DNA of 64,000 nucleotides from Hyphomicrobiales bacterium (GTDB taxonomy: Bacteria; Pseudomonadota; Alphaproteobacteria; Rhizobiales; Beijerinckiaceae). The notes beneath the pieces were generated by a model that did not search any database, was not told the origin of the DNA, and worked only from the letters and a program-made list of their open reading frames with translations. Where the stretch lies: assembly GCA_028290705.1 (NCBI GenBank), contig JAQGJH010000088.1, positions 18,116 through 82,115 of the forward strand, read 5' to 3'. Of the stretch, positions 16,755 to 26,807 are shown one piece after another (position 1 is the first letter of the stretch; each line of letters opens with the position of its first letter). Made by a program: the position numbers and the translations under genes.

Positions 16755-17591
16755 CTAGGCCAGTTCCCAGGCGATGTTGTTGCGCGTGCGAAGGACCTCC
16801 CGATACCCGTAGTCCAGAAGCTGCCGGTTGAGATCGGACGACCAGCGCGCCTGCGAATGGGCGCAGATCAGGAGCCGCGGCCAGAGGCTGCGCGGAGCCT
16901 CGCGGAAAAACGGTTCGAGGACCACGTCTTCCGCCCCTTCGACGTCGATCTTGAGAATGTCGACGCGCGGATAGTCCTCCTCGGACAGGACGTTCTTCAG
17001 GGACTTCGAAGGCACCCTCAGATAATCGCCCCCCGAATCGCTGATCCGGATCGACGTCTCGCCCTGGTTCGCCGGATCGAGGAACAGCGTGATCTCCCCG
17101 TCCCGGTCGGCGATCGCGCAATCAATCGCCTTGACCGAGCCAAACGGGTTTTGGCGGATATTGTAGATAAGCCGCTCGAACACGATGGGGTTGGGCTCCA
17201 CGGCCAGAATGCGGGCGCGCTGCCCTGCCCGGCTCGCGGCGAACAGTGTGTAGCCGCCGATATTGGCTCCGACGTCGACGAAGATCGTGTCGTCGCGCAA
17301 ATGCGCCTCGACCAGAGAAAGCTCTTCCGGGTCAAAGAATTGCGGCGTGAACAAGATGCGCTTTTCGCAGGTGTTGTTGTAAGGGTAGAGCCGCATCTTG
17401 GCGCCAAGCGCCTCGACGTCGAGCGGCCGACCGGCAAGAGCCTTGACGGCAAGCCCGCGCAGGATGAAGGCCCGCCGCGCGCCGGCCCAGCTGTGTGGGC
17501 AACGCCGGGTCAAATCCAGAATTCCGGCGGTCATCCCCTTGGGGGCATACCGGCCGAAAGATGTCAGGTCGTTTTGTATCGATCTCAGCAT
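16755..17591 (-). CDS. FkbM family methyltransferase
   Basis: A 278-residue SAM-dependent methyltransferase. The SAM-binding loop is FVDVGANIGGYTLFAASRAG, followed by the acidic ribose-binding AVEPNPIVFERL and the family hallmark ILKIDVEGAEDVVLEP. FkbM enzymes methylate hydroxyls on sugars, lipids or polyketides. No glycosyltransferase or polysaccharide cluster surrounds it, so the acceptor is unknown. Divergent from map, with a 224-base region between that shows no clear signal. Confidence 0.87.
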   Translation of the reverse strand: MLRSIQNDLTSFGRYAPKGMTAGILDLTRRCPHSWAGARRAFILRGLAVKALAGRPLDVEALGAKMRLYPYNNTCEKRILFTPQFFDPEELSLVEAHLRDDTIFVDVGANIGGYTLFAASRAGQRARILAVEPNPIVFERLIYNIRQNPFGSVKAIDCAIADRDGEITLFLDPANQGETSIRISDSGGDYLRVPSKSLKNVLSEEDYPRVDILKIDVEGAEDVVLEPFFREAPRSLWPRLLICAHSQARWSSDLNRQLLDYGYREVLRTRNNIAWELA

Positions 17592-17815
17592 CGCCTGTCC
17601 GCAGCCCCGACCGCCGCCCCTCGGCGCGAAGAACCCCCAGGAGCGTCAACCGGTTGATCCGGCCTGTCCGCTTCAGTTTCTACCATGCCGCGCGGCCGGG
17701 ATGCCAGCGCTCCGGAGCGACCTGGCGGCTTGAATGCACTGTCATTGGGCTTGCGGACGCGACGAACTTGCTTAGATTCCGTGACAGATCCTCCGACACC
17801 CATTATGGACGACCG

Positions 17816-18652
17816 ATGACATTCGTGGATGCGGCCCTGGCGCCGAGCCGGAAGACCGGCCAGATCAAGCTGCATGGGCCGGCCGACTTTGCCGCCATGC
17901 GCAAGGCCGGACGGCTGACCGCCGAGGCGCTCGACATGCTCACGCCGCACGTCGCGCCCGGCGTGCCGACCGAGACGCTCGACAAGCTGATCTTCGACTT
18001 CGCCATGGACCACGGGGCCTATCCGGCTCCTCTGGGCTATCGCGGATATCGCAAGTCGATCTGCACCTCGATCAACCATGTCGTCTGCCACGGCATTCCC
18101 GATCACAAGCCGCTCCGCGACGGCGACGTCGTCAACATCGACGTGACCTTGATCGTCGACGGCTGGCATGGCGACTCGAGCCGCATGTATCTGGTCGGCG
18201 ACGTGCCGCGCCGCGCCGCGCGGCTGGTCGAGGTCACCTACGAGTCGCTGATGCGCGGCATCGCGGTGGTGCGGCCGGGGGCGACCACGGGCGACATCGG
18301 CGCCGCCATTCAGGAATTCGCCGAGGCCGAGCGTTGTTCGGTCGTGCGCGAATTCTGCGGCCACGGTCTGGGACGTCTCTTTCACGACGAGCCCAACATT
18401 CTGCACTACGGCCGCCGCGGCGAAGGCGTGGTGCTCAAACCCGGCATGTTCTTCACCATCGAGCCGATGATCAATCTCGGACGGCCCCACGTGAAGGTCC
18501 TGTCCGACGGCTGGACCGCCGTGACGCGCGACCGCTCGCTGACCGCGCAGTTCGAGCACACCGTGGGTGTGACCGACGACGGCGTCGAGATCTTCACGCT
18601 GTCGCCCGCGGGCTTCCACCAGCCTCCCTACGGCGCCGCCAGCGCGCCGTGA
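17816..18652 (+). CDS. map: Methionine aminopeptidase type I
   Basis: A 278-residue metalloenzyme that removes N-terminal methionine. The five metal ligands are visible: Asp in VNIDVT, Asp in GWHGDSS, His in GHGLG, Glu in FTIEPM and Glu in QFEHT. The substrate-binding [11 protein letters not shown] is intact. The N-terminus is about 15 residues longer than the shortest type I enzymes. The ATG at 17816 is the first in-frame one near the homology. radC starts inside its stop codon region (GTGA, 4-base overlap), so the two genes are translationally coupled. Confidence 0.93.
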   Translation: MTFVDAALAPSRKTGQIKLHGPADFAAMRKAGRLTAEALDMLTPHVAPGVPTETLDKLIFDFAMDHGAYPAPLGYRGYRKSICTSINHVVCHGIPDHKPLRDGDVVNIDVTLIVDGWHGDSSRMYLVGDVPRRAARLVEVTYESLMRGIAVVRPGATTGDIGAAIQEFAEAERCSVVREFCGHGLGRLFHDEPNILHYGRRGEGVVLKPGMFFTIEPMINLGRPHVKVLSDGWTAVTRDRSLTAQFEHTVGVTDDGVEIFTLSPAGFHQPPYGAASAP

Positions 18653-19338
18653 CGTCTGGCGAGCCCCAGCCGCATTACGCGGGCCACCGCGACCGCCTGC
18701 GAGCACGTTTCGCCGAGGGTGGCGACCGGGGCATGCCCGATTACGAACTGCTCGAACTGATCCTTTTCCGCGCCATGCCGCGGCGGGACGTGAAGCCGGT
18801 CGCCAAGGCGCTGATCGCCCGCTTCGGCTCGTTCGCGGAAGTCCTCGGCGCGCCGGTGGAGCGTCTGCAGGAGATCGATGGCGTCGGCCTGTCGGTCGCG
18901 CTCGACATCAAGATCGTCGAGGCTTCGGCCCGACGCCTCGCCAAAGGCGCCGTGCGTGACCGCCCGGTTCTAGGATCGTGGTCGGACGTGATCGGCTACT
19001 GCCGCACCGCCATGGCCTTCGCCGACCGAGAAGAGTTTCGCATTCTCTTCCTCGACAAGCGCAACTGCCTGATCGCCGATGAGGTGCAAGGCTCCGGCAC
19101 CGTCGACCATACGCCCGTCTATCCGCGCGAAGTGGTGCGCCGGGCGCTCGAACTCAGCGCCACCGCCATCGTGCTGGTCCACAATCACCCCTCGGGCGAT
19201 CCGACACCATCTTCGGCGGACATTCGCATGACGCAGGAAATCATCAGCATCTCCAAACCGATGGGGATTGCAGTCCACGATCACATCATCGTCGGACGGC
19301 AGGGTCACGCCAGTTTTCGCGGCCTGAAGCTTATTTGA
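18649..19338 (+). CDS. radC: RadC family JAB-domain protein
   Basis: A 229-residue protein with an N-terminal helix-hairpin-helix part ([41 protein letters not shown]) and a C-terminal JAMM/MPN metal site, [14 protein letters not shown] with Glu in the preceding PVYPREVV region. Despite the name, a repair role is not established for the family. It begins with GTG overlapping the map stop; the longer frame upstream lies inside map and is not used. Confidence 0.9.
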   Translation: MTSGEPQPHYAGHRDRLRARFAEGGDRGMPDYELLELILFRAMPRRDVKPVAKALIARFGSFAEVLGAPVERLQEIDGVGLSVALDIKIVEASARRLAKGAVRDRPVLGSWSDVIGYCRTAMAFADREEFRILFLDKRNCLIADEVQGSGTVDHTPVYPREVVRRALELSATAIVLVHNHPSGDPTPSSADIRMTQEIISISKPMGIAVHDHIIVGRQGHASFRGLKLI

Positions 19339-19382
19339 AACGGAACCGACACGCTCTCACGCATCGTTAATGGACGTAGGGT

Positions 19383-19396
19383 AATCTACCTAGATT
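19383..19396. promoter_or_regulatory. Short AATCTA-CC-TAGATT palindrome
   Basis: Two perfect 6-base arms around CC, 36 bases upstream of the GGDEF-EAL start, in an AT-richer patch of an otherwise GC-rich sequence. Position suggests an operator or part of the promoter. No known factor is assigned. Confidence 0.3.
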
Positions 19397-19431
19397 GCTA
19401 AACTTCATTGCTGCCTGAAAGTCGTTTTCTC

Positions 19432-21018
19432 ATGTTTTCAGATTCGCCTCTGTCGCAGAGCGACAGCCGTGACGTGCGCCATTTTCTTCGTGCCTGCAAC
19501 AGAGTCGGCGCGGCTCTGGTCACCATTCCGATCGTGAGTGGATGGGCGCTTCTGTTGAGACATGGCGTCGTTCCCGAAACGTCCCAACTGATCACGGCCG
19601 CGGCCGCGACCTCCGCTCTCATGTTCGGCGGCTATCTCCTGCGCTGCGCCGTGCGCGGCATAGCCGCCTGCGAGGCTCATGCGTGGGAACTCGCCGGCCA
19701 CGATCTTCTGTCGGGGCTCGCCAATCGCCTGCTATTCACGCGCCTTCTCGACGGCGAGATCGCCCGCAGCAAGCGATACGGCGTGTCCTTCGCGCTGATG
19801 TATCTCGATCTCGACCGGTTCAAGGAAATCAACGATCGCTACGGCCACGATGCGGGCGACCGCATGATCGTCGCCGTCACGCGGCGCATCACAGACGTGC
19901 TGCGCGAGAGCGACCGGTTCGGCCGCTTCGGCGGCGATGAATTCGCCATCATCCAGGGCGACATCTCGAACCCGCGCGATGCCGGCTCCCTCGCCCGCCG
20001 TATCCTCGAGGCCATGCAGGCGCCCTTCGACCTCGGCGACCAGCAGGTCTTCGCCAACGTGTCGATCGGCATTGCGGTCTGTCCGGAGAATGGACTGGAC
20101 CGGGAAGAACTGATGCGCCTGGCCGATCTGGCGCTGTATCGCGCCAAGAATGAAGGCCGCAATCGCTTCGCCTTTTTCGAAGCCGACATGGGTGAGGAAC
20201 TGACGCGTCGGAAGACGGACGAGGACGAACTGGCCATTGCGATCGCGGCCGGCCAGTTGCGTCTCGATTACCAGCCCATCATGTCGGCCGATGGCGTGCG
20301 CATGTCGGGAGTGGAGGCGCTGGTGCGCTGGCCGCATCCGATCCGGGGAATCATTCCGCCGGACGAATTCATCGGACTGGCCGAAGAGCGCGGACTGATT
20401 GCGCCGCTCGGCGAGTGGGTGCTTCGCAAAGCCTGCGAGGACGCCCGCAACTGGCCCGGCCTGCGCGTCGCCGTCAATGTCTCGGCCATTCAGTTCCGCC
20501 GCAAGGAATTCACCGAAATCGTCAGCCGCATTCTGGAAGAAACCGGTCTCGAGCCGAGCCGTCTGGAACTCGAACTGACCGAAACGGTCGTGGTGGGCGA
20601 CTCGGAAACCGCCGAGCAGAACATGATCGGGCTGCGCAAGCTGGGCGTCCGTCTGGCTCTCGACGATTTCGGCACCGGCTACTCCAGCCTGATCTATCTC
20701 CGGCGTTTTCCGCTCGACAAGATCAAGATCGACCGGTCCTTCGTGCAGACGCTCGAACTGACCGGCGAAAGCGCCATCATCGTGCATTCCATCGTCCACC
20801 TGGGCCGCGAACTCGGCCTGACCGTGACCGCCGAGGGCGTGGAAACGGTCGAGCACCTGCGGTTCCTCCGCGCGGTGGAATGCGACGAACTGCAGGGCTT
20901 CTACTTCTCGCCGCCGGTATCGGGCCTGAACATCACACGGATGCTCGCGGCATCGTCGCATGGTTCCAGCACGACCCCCACCATCGCGTCGCAAAGCGCC
21001 AGCCTGGCGCAAGCGTGA
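19432..21018 (+). CDS. GGDEF-EAL bifunctional c-di-GMP enzyme, membrane-bound
   Basis: A 528-residue protein. Two membrane helices (about residues 24-44 and 53-72) are followed by a diguanylate cyclase domain with intact GGDEF (167-171) and an inhibitory I-site RESD (158-161) exactly five residues before it. The EAL domain follows from about residue 268: EAL (295-297), NVSA, ELTE, DDFGTGYSS (411-419), KIKIDRSF and AEGVET, so the phosphodiesterase ligands are complete. Both synthesis and breakdown of c-di-GMP are possible. There is no large sensor domain. The ATG at 19432 replaces an unsupported upstream TTG. A proline-rich membrane protein follows. Confidence 0.93.
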   Translation: MFSDSPLSQSDSRDVRHFLRACNRVGAALVTIPIVSGWALLLRHGVVPETSQLITAAAATSALMFGGYLLRCAVRGIAACEAHAWELAGHDLLSGLANRLLFTRLLDGEIARSKRYGVSFALMYLDLDRFKEINDRYGHDAGDRMIVAVTRRITDVLRESDRFGRFGGDEFAIIQGDISNPRDAGSLARRILEAMQAPFDLGDQQVFANVSIGIAVCPENGLDREELMRLADLALYRAKNEGRNRFAFFEADMGEELTRRKTDEDELAIAIAAGQLRLDYQPIMSADGVRMSGVEALVRWPHPIRGIIPPDEFIGLAEERGLIAPLGEWVLRKACEDARNWPGLRVAVNVSAIQFRRKEFTEIVSRILEETGLEPSRLELELTETVVVGDSETAEQNMIGLRKLGVRLALDDFGTGYSSLIYLRRFPLDKIKIDRSFVQTLELTGESAIIVHSIVHLGRELGLTVTAEGVETVEHLRFLRAVECDELQGFYFSPPVSGLNITRMLAASSHGSSTTPTIASQSASLAQA

Positions 21019-21059
21019 CCGGCGAAGCTCGGCCCTCAGCATCGCCGGAGACGGCATGA

Positions 21060-21635
21060 ATGAAGGTCGAGCCGCCGCGCACCGCCGTCGACCCGCTGGC
21101 CACCGTGCTGGCGCAGATCGCCGCTGGGCGCACGCCCGACCCTCTCGCGGTCCACGCTTTGCGGCAAATGCTGCCAGCCGCAACCGTGGCGGGCATCCTT
21201 CAGGGAAAACCGCACCAGACGCCCATCGCGGTCGCGCCCATCACCCCTGCCCGCGCGCTCGACGCCACCGAGAGCCTTCAAAGGCACATGCCGAAACTCA
21301 CGGAGTGGGACGGAGCGACGCTCGACGACTACGAGCCGGCTGCGGCCCGCCGGGGTCCCGCCGGCGACGCCGTGCCTTCGCGAAGCGCACCGCAGGACGG
21401 CCCACTCCTGGCGCAACAGCCCGTCGCGCCCGAGCCGGCGACGCCGGCGCCACCCGGGCCCGTGGAAGCGCGCCGCGTCACTCCGGACCCGCCGCCCCAG
21501 ACCAGGCGGCAACGCGCCGAGGACGCCGCCAGGAAAGCTCGCGCACGCGCGGCGAAGATCTGGATCGTGCGCGGGCCGGTGACCTGGATCGGTGTCAGCC
21601 TTCTGCTCACCCTGGCGGCATTTACACTTTTGTAA
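21060..21635 (+). CDS. Proline-rich C-terminally anchored protein of unknown function
   Basis: A 191-residue protein with no signal peptide. The N-terminal 90 residues are mildly helical (ATVLAQIAAGRTPDPLAVHALRQML), then come a Pro/Ala-rich stretch (about 115-150), a basic coiled segment QRAEDAARKARARAAK and a single membrane helix at the extreme C-terminus (about residues 170-190). This is a tail-anchored layout. It starts 41 bases after the GGDEF-EAL gene and may be co-transcribed with it. No family recognised. Confidence 0.6.
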   Translation: MKVEPPRTAVDPLATVLAQIAAGRTPDPLAVHALRQMLPAATVAGILQGKPHQTPIAVAPITPARALDATESLQRHMPKLTEWDGATLDDYEPAAARRGPAGDAVPSRSAPQDGPLLAQQPVAPEPATPAPPGPVEARRVTPDPPPQTRRQRAEDAARKARARAAKIWIVRGPVTWIGVSLLLTLAAFTLL

Positions 21636-21709
21636 GGACCGGCAGTCCAGCCTCGATCCAGCCCCGCTCCCTAAGTTGCGGTTGTCACTCCAACCCGGGC
21701 CTCAGTCTC

Positions 21710-22051
21710 ATGTCGCAAGACGTCATCGAATCCCTCCAGAGCCTTTGCGATCGACTTCGTGAAAAGCTGATGCAGCAGCCGGAATACCGCGCGCTCATGA
21801 GCCTCGAAAAGACGATCGAGGAAATCAGCTCCTGCATGGGCCTGGGGACGCTGCCCGCCGCCGAACCCGAGCATGATTTTGCACCCTCTCCCGCACCCAT
21901 GATGGAGTCGCGCGGCCTCGACGCGGCCTCGATGTCGATGCACCAGGGAGCCGGAAAAGTGGCCGACGTGCTGGCCGACGCGCTGATGGATCGCAAGCAT
22001 CAATCGTCCCGCGCGACCGCCGACCACCTGCCGAGCCACCGCGTCGCCTGA
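21710..22051 (+). CDS. Small protein of unknown function
   Basis: A 113-residue soluble protein, MSQDVIESLQSLCDRLREKL..., with an N-terminal amphipathic helix and a methionine-rich middle (AAEPEHDFAPSPAPMMESRG, DAASMSMHQGAG). No motif recognised. It lies 74 bases after the tail-anchored gene and is followed within 25 bases by a strong bidirectional terminator, which supports it as the last gene of this plus-strand unit. Confidence 0.55.
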   Translation: MSQDVIESLQSLCDRLREKLMQQPEYRALMSLEKTIEEISSCMGLGTLPAAEPEHDFAPSPAPMMESRGLDAASMSMHQGAGKVADVLADALMDRKHQSSRATADHLPSHRVA

Positions 22052-22074
22052 GCACGACACCCTCGTACGAAAGC

Positions 22075-22104
22075 AAAACGCCACCGGGTTTCGGTGGCGT
22101 TTTT
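22075..22104. terminator. Bidirectional intrinsic terminator
   Basis: AAAACGCCACCG, a 5-base loop GGTTT, then CGGTGGCGTTTTT. The perfect stem is flanked by A and T tracts, so it can stop transcription from both sides: the plus-strand unit ending at 22051 and the long minus-strand flagellar operon ending at 22140. Confidence 0.9.
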
Positions 22105-22139
22105 GCGTTTCGGTCGAGATCGCGGGTCGCTGCGCGTTC

Positions 22140-22595
22140 TTACCTCCGGATATCCTCCGAAGGAATGAACGAGAATTCCGGGACGAGAATGTCCTGGATG
22201 ACGTCCGCCTTGAGCCGCGCCTTCACCTCGCGCTTGATGTTCTCGCGGAACGCCAGGAGGTCGAACTTTTTAAGATCCCGAAAGTCGAGCCTCTCGTCCG
22301 AATAGATCAATCGGAAGGCCTCGTCGGTGATGAACACGTCCGGCGGCAATTCGAGCTTCTTCAACGCTTCGGCATCGGCCGTATAGGCAATCTGCACCAC
22401 GACATACCCGCGGATCGCCCCGCCGGCGATGATCGGAACGTTGAGTCCCTTGATTTTGCGCATCTCGATGGACTTCGGAGTCTCGTTGATGACGCCCGCG
22501 CTCTGCTCCTGCTTCAACTTCCAGAAGGTGGCGCCGTAACTCGCGCCGAGCGCGACGGCACAAACCCACAAACCAGCGAGAAGACGCATGATCAT
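22140..22595 (-). CDS. FliL-like membrane protein, last gene of the flgE operon
   Basis: A 151-residue protein with one N-terminal membrane helix (about residues 4-24) and a periplasmic domain. That domain contains ITDEAFRLIYSDERLDFRDLKKFDLLAFRENIKREVKARLKADVIQDILVPEF, a strand-helix order reminiscent of FliL. It is too divergent to call fliL, and a standard fliL is present at 41971-42501. It starts in an ATGA overlap with the flgN-like stop, so it is translated as part of the flagellar operon. It could be a second stator or basal-body accessory. Confidence 0.6.
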   Translation of the reverse strand: MIMRLLAGLWVCAVALGASYGATFWKLKQEQSAGVINETPKSIEMRKIKGLNVPIIAGGAIRGYVVVQIAYTADAEALKKLELPPDVFITDEAFRLIYSDERLDFRDLKKFDLLAFRENIKREVKARLKADVIQDILVPEFSFIPSEDIRR

Positions 22596-22996
22596 CTGCG
22601 GGCATCCCGCGAGATGCGCGCCGAATAGGTGCCGTCAGACGCGGCATCCTGTATCGACGTGGCGACCAGGTTGGCGATTTCCTCAGCCGCGGTGAGATGA
22701 AGCTTGAGCACGCGCTGGTTCTCGTCCAGCAGATCGCGCAGCCGGCCGAGGCGCGCCGCGAGGATCGGCGTGCGTTCATGCGCGGGCAGCACGCGCATGG
22801 CGCGCGTCAGCTCCAGCAGGCTGAAATTCTTCTGATGATTGAGTCGCTCGAAGTCCGCGCTCCCGAGCTGCCTCAGGAGCTGCGTCTCCTCCTCGACGAC
22901 CTGCGACAATCGCTCGACCGCATTGATGACGGCGGTTCCCCCGCCACCTGCACCCAAGGCCTCCTGCCGCTGCTCGCCTACGATCTGAAAGCCCAC
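22592..22996 (-). CDS. FlgN-like flagellar export chaperone candidate
   Basis: A 134-residue helical protein (NAVERLSQVVEEETQLLRQLGSADFERLNHQKNFSLLELTRAMR ... LRDLLDENQRVLKLHLTAAEEIANLV) with a short C-terminal DGTYSARI. The antiparallel helical layout and the DGTYS tail resemble FlgN, the chaperone for hook junction proteins FlgK and FlgL, both encoded in this operon. Identity is by layout and context only. It starts at GTG, 3 bases after the rod-binding gene, and overlaps the next gene by ATGA. Confidence 0.6.
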   Translation of the reverse strand: MGFQIVGEQRQEALGAGGGGTAVINAVERLSQVVEEETQLLRQLGSADFERLNHQKNFSLLELTRAMRVLPAHERTPILAARLGRLRDLLDENQRVLKLHLTAAEEIANLVATSIQDAASDGTYSARISRDARR

Positions 22997-22999
22997 GTC

Positions 23000-23443
23000 T
23001 CAACCCTTTCCGAGCACGGTGTCGCGCAAAATGCCGAGGCCCTTGCCCTTGGTCAGTTCGGCCGCCAGCTTGTCGGCCAGCATGGATCGCCAGACTCCGC
23101 CGGCATTGTCCTTGCCGAAGAACTGTCCGCCGTCTTTCGGCAGCATGGTTTCGACCATCATCTTGGCCATCATGGTTTCGAGGCCGCGTTTGGCTTCGTC
23201 CATGCCACCCTGACCCGAAACTGCGGCGCCGGTCGGCGCGCTGAAGAAGCGCGCTTCCGCCTCGGGAGACCAGCGGCCGCTGAATGGCCGGAGCGAAGGA
23301 GCCTGCGCACTCAGCACATCCCTGAAGGATCCGAGCGACGCGTCACCGAAGTCCAGCAGCTTCTGCTTCGCGGCCTGCGCGCGTGCGGGATCGGCCGCCA
23401 TGGCGACTTCGAGAACGATATCGGTGACGGGCTTGATGGACAA
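23000..23443 (-). CDS. Rod-binding protein (FlgJ N-terminal domain type)
   Basis: A 147-residue protein equivalent to the rod-capping half of FlgJ, without a muramidase domain. The C-terminal stretch LETMMAKMMVETMLPKDGGQFFGKDNAGGVWRSMLADKLAAELTKGKGLGI is the family hallmark. It would cap the growing rod. A separate lytic transglycosylase at 32980-33576 may supply the missing wall-cutting activity. The start appears to be TTG at 23443, 10 bases after GGGAG; an ATG at 23401 is a shorter alternative. Confidence 0.8.
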   Translation of the reverse strand: MSIKPVTDIVLEVAMAADPARAQAAKQKLLDFGDASLGSFRDVLSAQAPSLRPFSGRWSPEAEARFFSAPTGAAVSGQGGMDEAKRGLETMMAKMMVETMLPKDGGQFFGKDNAGGVWRSMLADKLAAELTKGKGLGILRDTVLGKG

Positions 23444-23491
23444 GCGAACGAAGCTCCCAAGCGAAACTGCCGCGATAGTGCAGCCTTTGGC

Positions 23492-23887
23492 TTACTTCAG
23501 GCTTGTGACACGGGCCCATTCGACGTCGAGCAGGTCCTCCAGCATCTTCTTCTCCTCGTGGCGGCGATCGTCGCGCTGCACCGCGACATGCAGACGCTCG
23601 ATGCAAACGGCGCGCGCCGCCGTCTCCTTGTATCTCGCCTCGCAAGCTGACTGCTCCGTCATGGCGCGCTGCTGGGCGATGAGGATTTTCCGCAGCACGG
23701 CGCCGCCGGTACGCGCCAATGCGAAACCCGGGGCATCGTCGCGGCTCATCGCCTCGATCATCTGCAACTCGTCCTGCGCCAGCCGCTGACGTTCGGCATT
23801 GGCGCGGCCGAGCCGCATTTCGGCATCTTTTCGAAGTTGCTGCTGCACCTGCAGGATGCGTTCGACGTTGGCCAGCCGCTTTCCCAT
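23492..23887 (-). CDS. FliJ-like coiled-coil protein
   Basis: A 131-residue, almost entirely helical protein rich in Arg, Glu and Gln (NVERILQVQQQLRKDAEMRLGRANAERQRLAQDE ... EEKKMLEDLLDVEWARV). FliJ, the stalk of the export ATPase, has this length and composition. It sits in the export-gate part of the operon directly after fliR, sharing one base with its stop (TGATG). Sequence identity to FliJ cannot be judged by eye, hence moderate confidence. Confidence 0.6.
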   Translation of the reverse strand: MGKRLANVERILQVQQQLRKDAEMRLGRANAERQRLAQDELQMIEAMSRDDAPGFALARTGGAVLRKILIAQQRAMTEQSACEARYKETAARAVCIERLHVAVQRDDRRHEEKKMLEDLLDVEWARVTSLK

Positions 23888-24639
23888 CAACGCACCACGA
23901 ATTGCTGGAAGCCGATGAGAAAGCCCTGGAACAGCGGCTTGCCGAGCGTCATGAGAAGCAGCAACCCGCCCGCGATGAGGAAGGGCATGGAGGCGAAGTA
24001 AACTTGAATCGTCGGAGTCATCTTGTTCGCGAGACCAAAGGCAAAGTTGAGCGCCAGGGAGAGAACCAGGAACGGGCTGCTGATCCGCAGCGCCAGCAGG
24101 GAAGCTTCCGTCAGCGCGTCGGCCACTTCCGTCAGGCTGAAGCGAGCGGGAAGACCGCTGCCGGGCGGCAGGGCATCGTAAGACAGGAACAATCCTCGCA
24201 AAACTTCGAGATGAAGATCCGCGAGGAAGAAAAGCAGCACCGCGCTGAGCGTGATGAGCGTCACGATCGGCGGCGCGGCCTCGCTCTCCTCCATTGGCAT
24301 GCCGGCAATGCCCGCGAGCCCGATCGACGTCGCGATCGCCGACGCCATCATCTCGAGCATCAGGAAGAAGAGGCGGGCCAGCAGGCCGATCATCAGGCCG
24401 ATGAGCAGTTCGGTGACGATCACCCGGATCAGCGCCGAAAGGGCGGCGGGCTTCATCAAGTCGGCGAATCGCTCATTGAGCAGCGGCAGGAATGCCAGGC
24501 TGAGTGCGATCGCGATGAACAGGCGGGCCCGAACCGGGACGCGCTGGCTCGACAGGCCCGGCATGATCATCAGGCACGCGCCGACGCGGCAGAAGACCAC
24601 GAAGGCGGAGAGGACCGCGGCCGTCAGCGCCTCGTTCAT
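23887..24639 (-). CDS. fliR: Flagellar export gate protein FliR
   Basis: A 250-residue polytopic membrane protein with about six hydrophobic segments. Family features include [35 protein letters not shown] near the N-terminus and [35 protein letters not shown] near the C-terminus. FliR with FliP and FliQ forms the export gate core. It starts in an ATGA overlap with flhA and is followed by the fliJ-like gene. Confidence 0.92.
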   Translation of the reverse strand: MNEALTAAVLSAFVVFCRVGACLMIMPGLSSQRVPVRARLFIAIALSLAFLPLLNERFADLMKPAALSALIRVIVTELLIGLMIGLLARLFFLMLEMMASAIATSIGLAGIAGMPMEESEAAPPIVTLITLSAVLLFFLADLHLEVLRGLFLSYDALPPGSGLPARFSLTEVADALTEASLLALRISSPFLVLSLALNFAFGLANKMTPTIQVYFASMPFLIAGGLLLLMTLGKPLFQGFLIGFQQFVVR

Positions 24640-26729
24640 GGAGCGATGGCGCCCAGCGGCTTGATCTCGACACCGCGCGCGATCTCGAGATGCGACAGAA
24701 CGGGCAGCTTGGCGAACATGCGCTCGACGATCATCCGCACATAGGGACGGGCTTCCGGCGTCGTGATCAACGCGAACTGATGTCCCTCGTCGATATAGCG
24801 TCGGATCGCGACCGAAGCATCGGCGGCGAACTCATCCATCATCTTGGGGTCGAAATCGAGCTCGATCACTTCGCCCTTCTGATCCCGCTTGAGCGCCTTG
24901 TGGAAGGCCAGGTCCCAGCGATTGCCCAGGCGCAGCAGTTTGAGAACGCCGTCCTCCATCAGGTCGCCACAGATCTGCTGCGACATGCGCAGGCGAACGT
25001 GCTCGGCGACCTGCTCGGCCCGGCGCGCATGCGGCGCAATTTCGGCGACGGCTTCGAGGATCAGGTGCAGGTTGCGGATGGACACACGTTCCGCCAGCAG
25101 CAGCTTCAGCACCGATTGCAGGCCCGAATAGGTGATCTGCGCCGGGCAAATGTCTTCGATGAGCTTCTTGTACTCCGGATCGAGCCTGTCGAGCAGGCCG
25201 CGCATGTCCTTGTAGGACAGGAGCTGAGCGAGATTGTTCCGAATGACCTCGCTGAGATGGGTCAGCACCGTGGAGCTGTTGTCGATGGCTTTGAAGCCCT
25301 CGCGCTTCAGTTCCGACTTGAAGGTTTCCGCCACCCAAACGGCCTTCATGCCGAAAGCAGGGTCGAAGCCTTCGTCATAAGGCAGGTCGGGCTTCGCCCC
25401 CTCCCCTGTCACGACCAGAAGATCGCCGATGCGAATGTCGGCCGCCGCCACGACGGTTCCGTGGATCTTGATCTGGTATGACTTCGGCCCGATCGTGAGG
25501 CTGTCCGAGACCTTGATTTCCGGAACGACGAAACCGTACAGCATCGCGAACTTGCGCCGCATCTTCGAGACACGATGGGCCAGCTCTCCATGCGCCATGA
25601 GCATGCGGGGCGCGAGCTGCTTGCCGAGAACGAGCTCGATCTCGACCGTGCGCAGGCTTTCCTTGACGGATTCCTGCGCCTCCACGACCTTCGCGGCGTC
25701 AGCCTTGCGCTCGCGCTCGGCATCGCGCGCGATGACTTCGGCGCGCCGCTTCGGAATGATGTGCGCCAAAAATCCCATCGACGCGCCCAGCACGGCAAAA
25801 GGCATAAACGGCAGCCCAGGCATGACGGCGAGCAAAGCCATCAGCATGGAGGCGACGAACAGAGCCGGTGGATAGTTGCTGAGCTGGCCGAACACCGCCT
25901 TTTCGGCGGACCCGCGCGTACCGCCCTTCGAGACGAGCAGGCCGGCAGCCAGCGACACGATCAGTGCCGGGATCTGCGAGACGAGTCCGTCGCCGACCGA
26001 GAGCTTGATGAAGACGTCCGCGGCGCTCGACAGCGACATCCCGTGACGCGTGACGCCGATCACGATGCCGCCGAAAATATTCACCGCCAGAATGATGATG
26101 CCCGCGATCGCATCGCCGCGCACGAACTTCGATGCGCCGTCCATGGAGCCGAAGAAGGCGCTTTCCTCTTCGAGTTCGCGCCGGCGATTCTGCGCCTCCT
26201 TGTCGTCGATCAGACCCGCGGAAAGATCCGCGTCGATCGCCATCTGCTTGCCCGGAATGGCATCGAGCGTGAAGCGGGCGCCAACCTCAGCGATACGCGT
26301 CGCGCCCTTGGTGATGACCAGGAAGTTGACCGTGATGAGGATGAAGAAGACGATCAGTCCGATGACGAAATCGCCGCTCATCACGAGATTGGCGAAGCCG
26401 CTGATGATGTATCCGGCGGCGGTCGTGCCCTCGGACCCGTGCGACAGGATCAGACGCGTCGTCGCGATGTTGAGCGACAGCCGCAGCATGGTCGCCACGA
26501 GCAGAATGGTTGGAAAAGCCGAGAACTCGAGCGGTCGCTGGATCCACAGCGCAACCATCAAGATCAAAACGGAGAGCGCGATCGACAGCGCGAGACCGAG
26601 ATCGATCAAAATCGCGGGGATCGGCAGAAAGAAGATCGACAGGATCGCGACGATGCCGCCCGCGAACCAGATGTCGCGAAATCCTGCGGCACGCTTGTCG
26701 GCAGCCTTGATGAGGGCCAGGTCGGTCAT
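24636..26729 (-). CDS. flhA: Flagellar export gate protein FlhA
   Basis: A 697-residue protein, the usual FlhA length. About eight membrane helices fill residues 1-310, with the FHIPEP signature region [32 protein letters not shown] and the loop [18 protein letters not shown]. The cytoplasmic docking domain fills the rest. It forms the nonameric export ring. The ATG at 26729 has GGAGG 4 bases upstream; the longer frame lacks support. 78 bases separate it from fliQ. Confidence 0.95.
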   Translation of the reverse strand: MTDLALIKAADKRAAGFRDIWFAGGIVAILSIFFLPIPAILIDLGLALSIALSVLILMVALWIQRPLEFSAFPTILLVATMLRLSLNIATTRLILSHGSEGTTAAGYIISGFANLVMSGDFVIGLIVFFILITVNFLVITKGATRIAEVGARFTLDAIPGKQMAIDADLSAGLIDDKEAQNRRRELEEESAFFGSMDGASKFVRGDAIAGIIILAVNIFGGIVIGVTRHGMSLSSAADVFIKLSVGDGLVSQIPALIVSLAAGLLVSKGGTRGSAEKAVFGQLSNYPPALFVASMLMALLAVMPGLPFMPFAVLGASMGFLAHIIPKRRAEVIARDAERERKADAAKVVEAQESVKESLRTVEIELVLGKQLAPRMLMAHGELAHRVSKMRRKFAMLYGFVVPEIKVSDSLTIGPKSYQIKIHGTVVAAADIRIGDLLVVTGEGAKPDLPYDEGFDPAFGMKAVWVAETFKSELKREGFKAIDNSSTVLTHLSEVIRNNLAQLLSYKDMRGLLDRLDPEYKKLIEDICPAQITYSGLQSVLKLLLAERVSIRNLHLILEAVAEIAPHARRAEQVAEHVRLRMSQQICGDLMEDGVLKLLRLGNRWDLAFHKALKRDQKGEVIELDFDPKMMDEFAADASVAIRRYIDEGHQFALITTPEARPYVRMIVERMFAKLPVLSHLEIARGVEIKPLGAIAP

Positions 26730-26807
26730 GAGTCCTCCGCGAATGACATGCGGAGAATGACGGCCGAAGCTTGCGCGGACATGCCCAAGCACGTCCACCA
26801 CGTGGGA

